From Neelides folsomi (lineage: Eukaryota > Arthropoda > Collembola > Neelipleona > Neelidae): DNA of 64,000 bases. Location of the stretch: NCBI GenBank assembly GCA_034687125.1, contig JAQGBZ010000314.1, forward strand, positions 1 to 64,000, written 5' to 3'. The notes beneath the pieces are model-generated. The model searched no databases, was not told where the DNA came from, and worked only from the letters and a program-made list of their open reading frames with translations. Positions within the stretch are counted from its first letter, which is position 1. Each line of letters opens with the position of its first letter. This document shows positions 34,386-46,194 of the stretch, one piece after another. Made by a program: the position numbers and the translations under genes.

Positions 34386-36860
34386 TTTTATTCTTTTAAA
34401 TTTACATTTTAATAAAAAAATATTTCTCTTATGTTCCTCTCATTAAATATTTCTCTTTTTAGTAAATTCACTTTTTAATTGTTTCACTTTTTATAATTCC
34501 ACTTTATTTGAATTTTAATTAACGCCAATTAAAGTTATTAAATTAACGAAATAAATATAATGTAAATATAATATTATGGTAGTTTTTTAAATAATATTGT
34601 TTTGGCACCATAATAAATAACTGAATAAATATAAATATTGTTTTTAAACGAATTATCTCCTGCTACTCATTTTGTATCCAACTTGGAAATGAATGTCGGG
34701 AGATGGGAAAATAAAAAAAGTAATCTATTCACTTTTTTAACATTGAAGTGGGTAGGAGTGGCAAGTGCATTAACTTTAATGAATGTTTTTCCTCGTGTCT
34801 TCGCCCTTCCACTTAGTTTATTTTAGCAAAGAGAAATGAGAATTTATGACTCTTTTAAACGAACACCGTTATTATACGTGTAAATGTATGCATTGAGTTT
34901 ATTGAGGGAGCGGATGAATTATGACGTCAATATTTACACAAAAAGAATCTTCTTAAATGTATTTTTATCAAAATATATCAAATACGTGAACAATCATTTA
35001 AGTAATATAGTATACCTATGTAGATTATATCAGTTTTTTGTTTAATAGACATTAAGGTATTATATTAAATAATTGTATTATTAAATAACTGTAAGGTTTA
35101 ATGGTAATTTTATATCAAGTTTGAATTGTTTTTAAATAAGTTTATAGGTTAAGATTATTTTGGCTGGTCAATTAAATTCCTTCCGTGCATCCTCATAAAT
35201 ACCCCAACATGCCCTCGATTGAAACCCCCAAATCTCCCTCCGTCTTTACGCATTTAAATTTAATACGTTCCCATCACAACCATATCAATTTCCTATTTCT
35301 AACTCTAAACATTCAGTAACTATGGATATAGGAATTACCATCACAAGCTTATCAACATAATGTAAGCCTTTGTTGCATAATCAGCGTATATGTATTTTAT
35401 TTATATATCAATGTATATTTTATGTTTGTATGGCTTTGTAAAGTAATTATGGTATATTTACATATATTAAACATGAACGTATTTATACAAGATAGAGTTT
35501 TTATATAATGAAAGTAAAAACATCATAATTTTATATTGTGACATTTGCATATTGCTTGTAAGTGAATACGTAAATAACGATAAAAGGAGAGCTGGATGGT
35601 AAATGTATATTTAAGTAATATTGGATTTGATTCTATTTAAATGAATTTACATTCCACGGCGTGGGTCCAAGATTTGTATCCAAGTGAAATGTTTGGATCG
35701 CATTACACCTACAACCATTTTCACACTCTTCTCATAATGACTCTCGACGGGTTCAAGATTTATGAACACTCACTCAGAGATAGAATGGAAAAATGTATTT
35801 TCAAATGAGGACTCTTGCCAACTTACCAGTAAGCTCCGCAAAACCTTCTCCAAATCTTAAAAAAATAATCTAACCTAACCTATCCATCTCAATATAAATT
35901 AATCTTAAATTATTTTAATCTTAATATTACATATAATCCTAATATTATATATACTATACATATATATTGATTTTATAATATGCAGTAAAGATTTACCATT
36001 TACTTATAAGACCTTCTATAACTTTATTTTTAATTAATTATAATAAATGCAAAATGTATTAGTATAAAGAAAATTGTGCATGATCATTTGATAATTGTAA
36101 ATTTATAGATGATAAGTTTGAAGTTGGAATTGGTTGGATTAAGAGATGGATTTATTGGGTGCAGCATTGCATAAGAAAATAAATATAAATGTTTAAAACA
36201 TTCTAATCGCAGATCATTAATGTTCTTAACCTACATAAATCAATCTCATTCAATCCACTTAAATATATTGCATAAAATGTGTCCTATGATGAAGGAAATG
36301 AATTTAATTAAAGCTTCGATTAATATCAACTTGAAAACAATAATGCTTAATTGAAATTATGAAAATTTGATTTTTAATCGTAAAATGGTTTTGCTAATAA
36401 CATATACATAACATTTATATAAATTTAAATGTAAGGAGATATCTAACTACAAATGTAATAACATGTTACTCTAATTAGGTAATTGTTAAGTATTATACTT
36501 ATGTACATTCTTATATGTTATATGAATGCTCAACTTTCCATAGTCCATTATATAGCCTTGTTACATTATTACAATAATCAATTATTATATATACCTAGAT
36601 TAGTTGGGTTTACAAAAATTTTAGCTGAAAAATTTTTAATATTTTAATTATTCATGAGAATTTGATTAAATTCTTAAACTAATCATTTTGATTAATTTCG
36701 ATAATTGAATGTAAATTTCATAAAAATTCTTGACTTTGATTTAAAAGTTCCATTCTAACATTTTTCAGATAAATGCCATAAACTTTTAATTTGAAGGGAA
36801 TTTTAGCAATATAGTACAGAATATTAATATAAGTACAAAATATTAATTAAGTCGGTTAAA
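34386..36860. other. Intergenic, about 2.5 kb
   Basis: No gene, RNA or clear transposon seen. The frame at 34638-34826 and a GC-richer patch at about 35650-35780 have no recognisable features. Confidence 0.5.
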
Positions 36861-38115
36861 ATGTTAAATAAATATTCTCGCAAACTCTTAAAAGTCTCAT
36901 TATTTCAAATCATTCTTCTTCTCTTCGTCCCATTTAACATTAAAGTAAGTAATAAAAAGGAATGTTATTTTACAATTCACGACTCTAAAAATAAATTAAG
37001 AAACTACTGTTACTTTTACGTAACAAATATAGTTTCCCCTTCAATTGTTATTTTCGTATTGATCAACTTTTATTGTGACGTAAAATATGAATTGTTTGAG
37101 TTTCAATTTAACCAATTGGTAATTTACATGATGTCCATTTGGACTTGTGTAGCGGGATTATTAATGTCAATTATGATCTACGTTAAACAAAAAGATATCA
37201 TGTTTTATTTAAATCAAATTTTAAAAGCTGACCAGAAATTCCAAAGTAAGTAATTACACTAAAACACATTTAAATTATTAAATTAATAATTAAATTAACA
37301 ATTATTTTTCTATCCCAGAATTATTTCTATCAGAAGAAGAACAGGAACTAAATAACGCGCGCAGATTCAATTTATTTAATGTATCCATTTTAGTAATTCG
37401 ATTTCAGGCGGCAATTCATTCAATTGCCATTGGCTTTCTTTATTTCGAAGATTACGATATTTATCGTCGTTACACCCAAAGAGCCGTTGGTTTAATTATT
37501 GACCCGAATTTACCCGGAATGGATTTTCTTCTTCTATTTGGTTACATCGGATTTTTAAGGATAATTTATTCCATATTTAACTTCATCATGGTTCTTGGCA
37601 TTCTTAATTATGAATTTACAACTTGTTGGCTAAACATTTTAATATCAAATAAATTTGATAACATTAAAGATATAAACATTGCCATTCGGATTTACAAAAT
37701 TCTTCAACATTTTTCCCAACTTGTTTTAATTCACATTATCAAATGGCCAATTGCAGTAATTGTCTCTTCAGGGATGTTCATTAGTGTTTTGGCCAACTAT
37801 GGGACAATAGTCTTTATAGGGAAAATGAATTTTCCTACTTATTTGTTTTATCCGATTTTGTCCATTTATCTGTTTGTATTTTGGTTTAGATTTTGGCTCA
37901 AAAAATTGGGAAGTTTGGAATTGAGCTCGAAAATGTTTATGAGCCATTGGGAAAATAAATTTAAAAATAATGAGCAAATTCTGTTTGAGTTGAAAGCATT
38001 AAAACCATTTCATTATCAAATTGGTAATTTCACAAAATTTGACGAGTTTTCTTACATAAATTATCTCTATATGATTTGGGATAATACAATTAATTTAATA
38101 TTGACATTTAAATAA
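36861..38115 (+). CDS. Gustatory-receptor-like seven-TM protein
   Basis: Two exons, 36861-37245 and 37319-38115 (1182 nt, 393 aa), in frame. Length, basic cytosolic start (MLNKYSRKLLKV), about seven hydrophobic helices (for example VTNIVSPSIVIFVLINFYCD, MMSIWTCVAGLLMSIMIY, FGYIGFLRIIYSIFNFIMVL, VSSGMFISVLANYGTIVFIG, YPILSIYLFVFWFRFWL) and no signal peptide match arthropod chemoreceptors of the GR/OR superfamily. The TYhhhhhQF signature of insect GRs is not present at the C terminus (ends YMIWDNTINLILTFK), so the call rests on topology and size. Sensory membrane location and ligand are not determinable. Confidence 0.6.
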
Positions 38116-38583
38116 TTTGATAATGATTTGGTAAATATACTTAAATTGATTTTATTTTGACTTCAAGTGTGTACTTGGTTTAAAAAAATCATAAATTGAA
38201 GGTAAGATATTAAATATTAATTATCGATAAATCATACATGACATGAATTTATAATTAATATTTATATCGTAAAATGTAAATTGTATAGGGGATAGAAATA
38301 ATTTTGAAGGCTTTGAAGGACGGCAATAAAACTGGATATATTGCGCAATTTTAGATAAGATTCAAGTTGTACTTATTCCGCATTGACTCTCATATATACC
38401 ATATACTTACATATTAATCATATACAAATCATAAAAATCAAACAATCCAATTTCATTTTAAATGTTTAGTTTACTCACGCTTGGGATAACTTTAGTGAAT
38501 CTTTCAGAATTTATAATTTTACTTTATAAATAACATTAGAACTCCTAATTTGATAAAATCGTTGTTAAATTTCAATCTTCAAT
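38116..38583. other. Intergenic, no gene seen
   Basis: AT-rich spacer between the receptor and the acyltransferase-like gene, in the same orientation. Confidence 0.5.
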
Positions 38584-39828
38584 ATGGATCAATTCGTTGA
38601 GATTGAATTTAAAAATGACCAAGATTCCGAATTGCTCGAAATGCTAAGAAACAGAATTCCATTATCAACACATGTAAGAATGTTTTCAAGATTAAAACAA
38701 AATTGTTTTGTATTTTACCTGTTTAAGTTGATTTAATATTAGAATTTTACATTTTTACAGATTTACAACATTGTTAAATTTCAACCAAGATTTCCCAATG
38801 CTTTGAAAATATTTTCACTTGGAAATGAAATCAATAAGGATTCATGGATCTTAACAGTATTTGAAAGAAAGGTACTTAGCTTACCTTTATATACATATAT
38901 TATATTATAATATTTTTATTATCTTATGCTATCAGTATATTATTTACATGATTCTACGCTTACTTTGTTAGTATGAAAAATTAAAATTACAAAAAATTAC
39001 ATTTTTAGATAAATAATTTAATGTGTTAGAAAGTTAGAATCTAATATTTTTTAAAAGGACTATGGCCAAGACGTGAACATTTCAGCACCAGGAAATTTAT
39101 CAAATATTGAAGAATTCAAATCAGCTTTATTAAGATTTGACGGAATCAATTGGGGATCTTATTCATTTGCTGCATTGGATTCAGAAGTTTTTCAAATCAT
39201 TGTTGAAATCATTAAAAAGAAACGGCAAGCTGTCGAAGTTCACAAATGCAATTTTTACCAAATGGGGATTAAAGAAGCGAGTGAAATAGAAATTGAGTAA
39301 TTAAAATATTACATTAATATCATATATCATTATAGTATGATTATTATTATAATATAAATTCTTTATATTATTTAAATGTTAATTGTTACGTTAATTAAGT
39401 TCTTATTGATTTTTGTTAGCAAATTTGACGAGGGAAGTTTTGAATTGAAAAAACTCGAAATTGGAACTGGTCCAACGTTTCTCTCAGGCAATTGGGCATT
39501 TTCCAGGGAAGGAACTTTAGAATTTTTTGAAACTCTTGTGATCAACAATGAATCTGTGGGACTTTATGAGAATGGAAATGATCCTGTGAGCGGAGTGATT
39601 TTAGCCAACAATGGAATGATCGGACTTCTCTTTACAAGAATTCATTATAGGAAAAAAGGATTCGGAAAACTTGTTTGTAAATCTTTAATGAAACAACTTG
39701 GCCTTAATGGTTTTTATCCAACGTCAGCAGTCGCAATTTCAAATGAACCCTCAAACGTCCTTCATACAAAACTTGGATTTTATAAAACCCACGATGTTTA
39801 TTTTATAATTCGGACAACAATTAAATAA
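38584..39828 (+). CDS. GNAT-fold N-acyltransferase, glycine-N-acyltransferase-like (FR47 type)
   Basis: Four exons: 38584-38673, 38761-38871, 39058-39296, 39420-39828; 849 nt, 282 aa, in frame. The N-terminal half (IYNIVKFQPRFPNALKIFSL and onward) is the variable substrate-side lobe. The C-terminal half has the acyl-CoA binding core: DPVSGVILANNGMIGLLFTR, IHYRKKGFGKLVCKSLMKQL (R-x-x-G-x-G loop), then VAISNEPSNVLHTKLGFYKT. This is the FR47/GLYAT-like pattern (xxN..S...KLGF). Known: members transfer acyl groups from CoA to amino groups, often glycine. Substrate here is unknown. Cytosolic, no leader. Arthropods carry many such genes. Confidence 0.85.
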
Positions 39829-40055
39829 AAAACACAAACAAAGTTATTTGAATACGACAATTATTATCCCTTTTACAATGTTTTTATTATCAAAGTTATT
39901 TTGGTTAAAAATAAATATAATATTAATTAAATTAATTGTATAAACTTAATAGTTTATTTAATAATTTAATAATAATAAAATTAACATTATAAAATAATAT
40001 TGATGCAATTAATAATGTTAATCGTATTTAATCTTTAATAGTATTTTGTAACATT

Positions 40056-41339
40056 TTAATTGACGTTATTTTTTTCGAGATTTAATTGGTTGATTATGAA
40101 TTCAATGCAATTTGTTTCACAAATTAAAAACTCAATTACCCGACAAAATTTTTCGATGTATTTTTCTTTGCTTGTGAGAACCCAAGTGGCAAGAATGAAC
40201 CAACTCACACATAGGGAAAATCCATAAGTTTCTAAATATGTTAAAAACTCTTCCCTAGTTCTCAGTTTGTTTTTAAGATTCAAATTGTTGGATTTTTCCA
40301 AGTCAACACAAAACTCGTAATAAGTTTTTACGTGAATTCTCAAATTCTCCAAGTTGATTTCTTCAGCTTTCATTATTGTCGTTAAAACAATGATAAGTTC
40401 AATAATTGGGTCGATATATCCGAAAAATTGGAAATCGATAACTTTGATCACGTTCAAATCCGGATTGACTAAAATATTATTTCCCCACAAATCTCCATGA
40501 ATTGCCGTAGGAAATTGAAGCCCGGAATTTAAAATATGATTGAAAATATCCAAAGTGGAGAATTTATCGAATTTTCCAATTTTATTCAAAATTTCATTTT
40601 TCACATTTTCTTTCCCGCGAAAATAATTTTCAAATTTCCTTCCCTTGAAATCTTCAATTTCCTCTCCGTTTTCCGATGTGAGCAATTTGCGCAGATCGAC
40701 AAATCCTTGATCGAACCATTCATGCAATTTGGATTTCTTCTCTGCTGGAATATACCAATTAGTAAAGAAGGAAAATTCATCGGTCAATTTTGAATTCAAA
40801 CTTCCCTCTAAGCTCAAAGAAGCCATGTGGAATTCGGAAAGGAATTTCAAAGTTGAGTTCAACTCAATTGGTGAAAAATGTGAAGAGAAATCTTTGACAA
40901 TGAAACCATTCGGTGTTTGATCTTCTAAAATTAACACGGAAGCGTATGGCAAATTGGAGTTGGATTGAATGGCTGAATAATAAAATTTGCAAAAATATTT
41001 CCCAAGTGATGGAAGTTGTTCTAGAAGCAAGGGAAGGAATTCTTTGTAGAATTTAATTTCCGTTTTGTCCATTTTGAGTGATGTGACCAAAGCTCGAGAA
41101 ATTTCTTCATCTTTTGAGCCATATGGAAGCAATTTGACAACAATTTCAAATTTTTCATTTCCTTGGGTTGTGAAGGAAATTCGAATTAAATTGCTACAGT
41201 AGCCGTTGTCTTTTTGGGCATTTGGAATTGCTTTAAATGAAGATTCAATAATTTGGAGATTTAATACACTTGAAATCCATTCGGAATTTACTTCTTCCCA
41301 TTTACTTGGCACAAATAATTCTTCTTCATTTTTGCTCAT
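40056..41339 (-). CDS. EcKL / CHK-type kinase-like protein (DUF227, ecdysteroid-kinase-like)
   Basis: One uninterrupted frame of 427 codons from ATG 41339. The protein-kinase-like fold is marked by the catalytic loop PTAIHGDLWGNNILV (HGDLW-x-N, the Brenner-type motif of this family) and VIDFQFFGYIDPIIELI as the DFG-equivalent. N-lobe features include SNLIRISFTTQGNEKFEIVV with its lysine (VVKLLPYGSK) and ASVLILEDQTPNGF. Length of about 420 aa is standard. Known: members phosphorylate ecdysteroids or other small molecules, cytosolic, with large lineage-specific expansions. Substrate is not assignable. Intronless; downstream it is convergent with the acyltransferase-like gene (227-bp gap). Confidence 0.88.
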   Translation of the reverse strand: MSKNEEELFVPSKWEEVNSEWISSVLNLQIIESSFKAIPNAQKDNGYCSNLIRISFTTQGNEKFEIVVKLLPYGSKDEEISRALVTSLKMDKTEIKFYKEFLPLLLEQLPSLGKYFCKFYYSAIQSNSNLPYASVLILEDQTPNGFIVKDFSSHFSPIELNSTLKFLSEFHMASLSLEGSLNSKLTDEFSFFTNWYIPAEKKSKLHEWFDQGFVDLRKLLTSENGEEIEDFKGRKFENYFRGKENVKNEILNKIGKFDKFSTLDIFNHILNSGLQFPTAIHGDLWGNNILVNPDLNVIKVIDFQFFGYIDPIIELIIVLTTIMKAEEINLENLRIHVKTYYEFCVDLEKSNNLNLKNKLRTREEFLTYLETYGFSLCVSWFILATWVLTSKEKYIEKFCRVIEFLICETNCIEFIINQLNLEKNNVN

Positions 41340-42130
41340 TTCCTATTCCAAAATATTAGCAAATTATATTAATTGTAAGTAGATAATTTTTAATAATTTT
41401 ATTTTAATTATATTTTTCTAATAGAAATATATTTATGTACATGTCTTTATAAAAAATAAAAATTTGTATTTTGTGAAAATAATAAAAATATACACGATAT
41501 TGGATTAATGTAATAAGTGAAATTTACCAAAAGTTTTGTTGTTTTTCTGAAAAGTCACGGAGATAATAATCATAAAAGATTGCGTGTGAATAAATTGTTG
41601 TGACTTTTGTAAATTCACCATTAGTTGTTAGTTGTAAATAAAAGTTATAACTTTTGTATGTACATAATAAATTGAAATTGACGTCCTCATTCCAAGGACA
41701 ATCAATTGGTCTCAATCAGTTCAATTTACTGCGTCATCTTTATGATTGATCATTCATATGCATTTACATGTATTTGGATTCGTTCATTCTGCTTGGACTC
41801 ATTAATTATTCAAAGACCAATTGACATGGAATAAATTATGTTCATATCCTGTTTATACAATTTATATCAATGGATTCATTAACATTATTAAATGGAAAGA
41901 CATTTAACATGATTAGTTTTACACATAAGCTTTATACACATAAACCGGGCTTAATATTTTAATATACTCAATACTCTATATACATATATGCTAAACAATA
42001 AATGTATATGACAGTACATGGCATATGCTTATCGCTATATTATAATTTAAATTACGATACTATTATAGCAATTAATATTTTAGCAAAAATAAGTGCAATG
42101 TGGAATTTGAATACAAATTAATCATTTTTA
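41340..42130. other. Intergenic, about 0.8 kb
   Basis: 5' flank of the EcKL gene and 3' flank of the four-TM gene. The minus-strand frame at 41524-41715 (MRPIDCPWNEDVNF...) has no family resemblance and is not clearly joined to the EcKL gene. Confidence 0.5.
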
Positions 42131-42997
42131 TTAATTAGAAGACAATTCATGTTTATATTTGTGACAATCTCCGTCTTTGAGTTCCATCTTGAATAAATGA
42201 ACAACATAAATACAATAAAAAGAAACTAAAAAGAGCGGAAACGAAGGAAGCAAAATCAAAGGAGTCACTTTGACCAAAATCACAACCAAGAAAATTGCAA
42301 CGACGCTTAAAAATCCTTCAATGGATTTAATAATAATCCAAATTGTGACGAAAATTGGTTTTTCCTAAATTCATAAAAAATTAATTATAAATGATATTTT
42401 TCTTTAATTGATGTAAATTTATCAAAACATTCCTTAATATTTTCATTTCTTAATTTAAGTAAATTACGGCATTGATTCCATGTAAAAGAGATACAGCGAG
42501 AGCAAAAGCAAATATACAGGCAGAAGTTGAAATTATAATGCTGAGCATTATTTCTGTTAAAAATCATAAGATTAAACTATTAAATTAAATAAATAATATA
42601 ATTAACTTTTAAAAATAATTAATAATAATAATAATTAATATATAATTAAAATGCTTTATTGACTTGATTCATCAATTTGAAAATAAGACGATGAAATTTC
42701 AAAGTTAGTTTCATTTAAGAATATTTTATTGAATGAACTATTAGAAATTTGATTTTGGAATTTTGGAAAAACTTCATTGAGTTTGCCATTTATTTTGAGA
42801 TGGTGTATTTGAGCTATGGCATAAACGCATGTTGACAAACCGATCATAGCACAAATCTAAAATTTAAAGTAACAATAGTTTTTTATTTGATTTTATATAA
42901 TTTTTATAGAAATAATTAAACTTACAAGTTCGTATATTCCAATAATGGCAGATCCTGTTTTTGGACGAATTCCACAACACACCCTTTTCCTACCCAT
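42131..42997 (-). CDS. Four-TM protein, LAPTM/DUF4728-like
   Basis: Four exons: 42997-42926, 42856-42664, 42553-42468, 42364-42131; 585 nt, 194 aa, in frame. N terminus MGRKRVCCGIRPKTGSAIIG has the Cys-Cys plus TG(S)-I-IG pattern typical of small arthropod four-TM proteins of the LAPTM-like/DUF4728 type. Hydrophobic segments: SAIIGIYELICAMIGLSTCV, MLSIIISTSACIFAFALAVS, IWIIIKSIEGFLSVVAIFLV and LILLPSFPLFLVSFYCIYVV. The loop between TM1 and TM2 has two N-glycosylation sequons (NSS, NET). Short charged C tail. Role unknown; probably endosomal or plasma membrane. A TATA-like site lies upstream at 43055-43046. Confidence 0.78.
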
Positions 42998-43045
42998 TTT
43001 TAAAATGGTTTAAGTGGCAAGAGTTGTCTGCATTCAAATTATTCT

Positions 43046-43055
43046 CTTTTATATA
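43046..43055 (-). promoter_or_regulatory. TATA box of the four-TM gene
   Basis: tatataaaag on the minus strand, about 50 nt upstream of the start codon at 42997. It gives the short 5' leader typical of these genes if the cap site is about 25-30 nt downstream. Confidence 0.5.
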
Positions 43056-43501
43056 AGTATGTTCAATCATGATAAAGATTATATAATTTGATGAATCATT
43101 TCCATAGCATATTAAGTCAACTAATAGAATTAATTTTCATTACGTGCATGCAAAATAGTTAATACAATTACAAATGCCATTCAAAAATTCAACATGCAAT
43201 TTTCATTTCATTTTGAGCTTTTCAGTTCAAATTAACTCGGTTTATTTTGGCCGTTGCCGTTGGCGTGTTTTGATTTTAATTGAACTTTACTTAAAAAATC
43301 AATTTAACTAACATTATAACTTTATAAGTTTAAATTCTTTAAATTTATATGAAATTACGTTACTATATAATCTATATAGTATAATTGAATGCTAATGCTT
43401 GCAAGTTATATGCTAATATATGAAATAAATATTCCTAGTCAATTTTATTTTTATTTTGTTTAATTTTCAATTAAATTAAATATGAGTTAAATGAAAATAA
43501 A
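43056..43501. other. Intergenic, no gene seen
   Basis: AT-rich spacer between the 3' end of the Cys-rich gene and the promoter of the four-TM gene. Confidence 0.5.
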
Positions 43502-44171
43502 TTATCCGAATTGGTAGCACACATCTCCAGATGCGGGAACAGAACATCTTAAAAGCGCGGCATCACCCAATAGTACAGCACCACAGGATGCCAGAGTAAT
43601 GTTTAGCTCTGTTTAAGATTAATTAGGAATTAAGAGTACATGTCAAGAGAGTTGATTACAACAGACATTATAAATTGAATCCAATTTTTTATAAGTGATG
43701 ACCATAAAATAATTTCAATTACTTGGATTGCACATTTTGTGGCAATTGAATGCACATCTTCCAATATAGAGTTTTCCAGTTGTATCACAATGAGCCAAAT
43801 CATGTTGAATAATCATACCAGGATAAGTAGGATCATATGCTGGTGCACGTGGTCTGCAAATATCTCCCATCCAAGCGTCGCATTGGCAACAATCAAGAGC
43901 TTCTAAAAAGTAAAAAAGATTAAATTAAAATGAACATTATTTTTACTTGAATCAGGTGAATATTTAATTACCATATTTTTTTGGCTTTTGTCCATGGATC
44001 TCAATCTATATAAAAATTAAAATACAGATTGCATTTATGTATTATAGAATTATAGTAATTTTAATATCTTTAATTGGTATTTTCATTAACAATTAGAGTA
44101 AATGCGGAATGAAATTTTATTACCAATTGAGCCAATAGGAAAGCTATACTTAAACAAATTAAATATTTCAT
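43502..44171 (-). CDS. Small secreted Cys-rich protein
   Basis: Four exons: 44171-44124, 44005-43972, 43902-43723, 43608-43502; 369 nt, 122 aa, in frame. Signal peptide MKYLICLSIAFLLAQL, then a mature part with ten cysteines: DCCQCDAWMGDICRP, AHCDTTGKLYIGRCAFNCHK, MCNP, LNITLASCG and LRCSVPASGDVCYQFG. The even Cys count and leader suggest a disulfide-stabilised secreted protein. I do not recognise the family. A decayed paralogue with the same exon plan lies just upstream (44699-45060), so this is a local tandem duplication. Confidence 0.75.
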
Positions 44172-44698
44172 ATTGATGAAATTTATCTAATCAAATGGTA
44201 TTAAAATTATTTCAACTATTTTAATAAAAAATAAATAATTACAACTTTTAATTTATGGTGTGGGGATATTTAACAGTGTTTGGATATTTACACAAATGGT
44301 GGTTAAATTATTTGTAAACTAAACAAATCTTAGAAAACACACTTAACCTTTTGTAGTACCGATTAAGTATAATTATAAAGTTGTATGAAGCAACGTTAAA
44401 ATTAAACATCTGTTCAAACATCAATTTTCTTGGTATTCAAATTCAATAGATTTGACCATTTGACTGGATATTGAATATGAATGATTATTAATAATAAGTT
44501 AAAAGTTATTTGAAAAGTTAAACTTAACATATAGGACATAACATATATACTTATTGAGTTATTGACTAATTGGTTAACCATTACACTATTCAAATGTAAA
44601 TAAAAAAAACTTCAAAAGTTTTACATCTGTAATTTTAATTTTTTAATTCATTTTAATTTATTTGCTATAATTATATATAATATATAAAACATTTAAAT

Positions 44699-45060
44699 TC
44701 AAGAAGTTCTGAAACAATAACCATTACAAATTAGATAGATTAATACAGGCAAAGTGCAAGAAGTTAAAGCAGCTGGTACAAGAGTCAAATCTCCACAACC
44801 GGTTACTCGCAAGTCTAACAATTATCATTGAGGAATGAACTGGATCATTAATAATTAATTCATATGTATTATAATAAATCATATAATATATACTTACTTG
44901 GGGTGCAAAGTTTATTGCAGTTTAATTCGCATCTACTTGGAAATTTCCTCCCATCAGACGTACATACAATGAGCAACGTCATTCTGAATTGGATCCTGAC
45001 CTGGATTTACAATTGGAGCTAGTGGTTTACAAGCTCTCCCAGCCAAACATTGGCTACAAT
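44699..45060 (-). pseudogene. Decayed paralogue of the small Cys-rich gene
   Basis: Two exon-like pieces match exons 3 and 4 of the neighbour. 45060-44898 has DCSQCLAGRACKPLAPIVNP ... NDVAHC and, one frame away, TSDGRKFPSRCELNCNKLC. 44814-44699 has LRVTGCGDLTLVPAALTSC and ends CFRTS plus stop. Splice borders match (CCA A|GTAAGT). The third exon is one nucleotide out of frame in the middle, and no signal-peptide exon was found upstream. Confidence 0.6.
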
Positions 45061-45600
45061 CTTTAAGTTTACATTGACACTAACTCATTTAACTACTAAT
45101 TAGTAAATAAAATAAGTTTTATTTAAATTGGTTTTAAAATGACTCTATTTGGTCCAAAGTTTGAAAGAGGATGAGGAGACGAAAATTGGTTAAAGACCAA
45201 GCAGGAAGGCATTCATGGTTTTTCGGTCCAAAATGCAGACTTGCGTTTCATTTGTCTCTCCCGATAGTAATATACATATCTTTCCTTTTTAAATAAACAA
45301 TTGTATAAAATAAGAAAGATACTTATGGCCCACCCTGTACAGTGAGTATTTAGTTTTTATTACGTCAATTCATTTCTTATTACTTTAAATTTCATCGTGG
45401 GAAATGATCGAATGAATCATTTAGTAAATTTCATTTCATAGAAATGCCTATAATACTAATATCAACTTATCTACGTACTTACTTTATTAATTTTTTCTTA
45501 CAATTTTTGATAATTCATTGAATCATAGCCGAAAAACTTGTTCTTTTTACAGATAATTCTTACTTGCGTTCAGATAGATACTTGATCAATTGAATGTAAA
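45061..45600. other. Intergenic with a solo mariner-like terminus
   Basis: The sequence ending 45337 reads, on the minus strand, CAGGGTGGGCCATAAGTATC and is followed by TA (45338-45339), as at mariner ends. No partner terminus was found within several hundred bases to the left. The rest is AT-rich with no gene. Confidence 0.4.
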
Positions 45601-45603
45601 ATT

Positions 45604-45640
45604 TATATAAAAGCAAGATAAAGAATTTTTTAATCTCATT
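45604..45640 (+). promoter_or_regulatory. Core promoter (TATA plus initiator-like TCTCATT)
   Basis: tatataaaag at 45604-45613 and tctcatt at 45634-45640, a spacing of 30 nt, with the start codon at 45746. The same pair and spacing occur before the EB-module gene at 47052-47088. Confidence 0.6.
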
Positions 45641-45745
45641 GTGATTGTTAAAGAAATTTTAAGTTTTGTAAGAAAAAACTACAAAGATTTTACATACATA
45701 AATTTCAATTTTATTTAATCATTTACATTAATCATTCACATAACA

Positions 45746-46194
45746 ATGAATATAGCAAAATCAATAGCTGTTTTAATTTGTTCCATATGTTGGTGTATTT
45801 TTATTGCAACTACTAATGGAGATTCATTAATATTTCCTATGGAAAATAATTACGATTATGGCTTTTACGAGTAAGCAAATTATAAATATGTAGTTGTTTA
45901 TTAATTAATCTAATTTCAATCTTATTTTAATCTAAAGTATAAATGCTATTAATTTTTTCTCGTTATAGTGATAGCAAAAATGAAACTTCCATTGAGAATG
46001 ACATCAACAGAAAAAACACAGAACCTGGAATCATTTACCCTAAGGTTCAACCCAACTCGGTGAACATCTCAAAAGAAGAAAATGAATTCAAAACTCAATT
46101 CGGTGATAGAAAAAATGAAAAAGACAACCAAGCTGCAGATTATCAAGTCAATGAAGAAGAAGAGCCCTACTATCAAGATTTTTATTATCAATAA
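45746..46194 (+). CDS. Small secreted acidic protein with Tyr-rich C terminus
   Basis: Two exons, 45746-45870 and 45969-46194; 351 nt, 116 aa, in frame. Signal peptide MNIAKSIAVLICSICWCIFI then a mature part rich in Asp, Glu, Asn and Gln and without cysteines beyond the leader (MENNYDYGFYDD, NRKNTEPGIIYPKVQPN, ENEFKTQFGDRKNEKDN). It ends EEEEPYYQDFYYQ. The cluster of tyrosines next to acidic residues fits sites for tyrosine sulfation (inference). No dibasic-Gly amidation signal; some KK/RK/DRK sites could be processed. Family not recognised; its TATA/initiator promoter suggests a strongly or tissue-specifically expressed gene. Confidence 0.65.

Noticed and set aside
41524-41715. Minus-strand frame of 63 codons upstream of the EcKL gene
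   Set aside because: The EcKL frame already has a full-length N terminus at 41339; no phase-consistent junction or family resemblance supports an extra exon.
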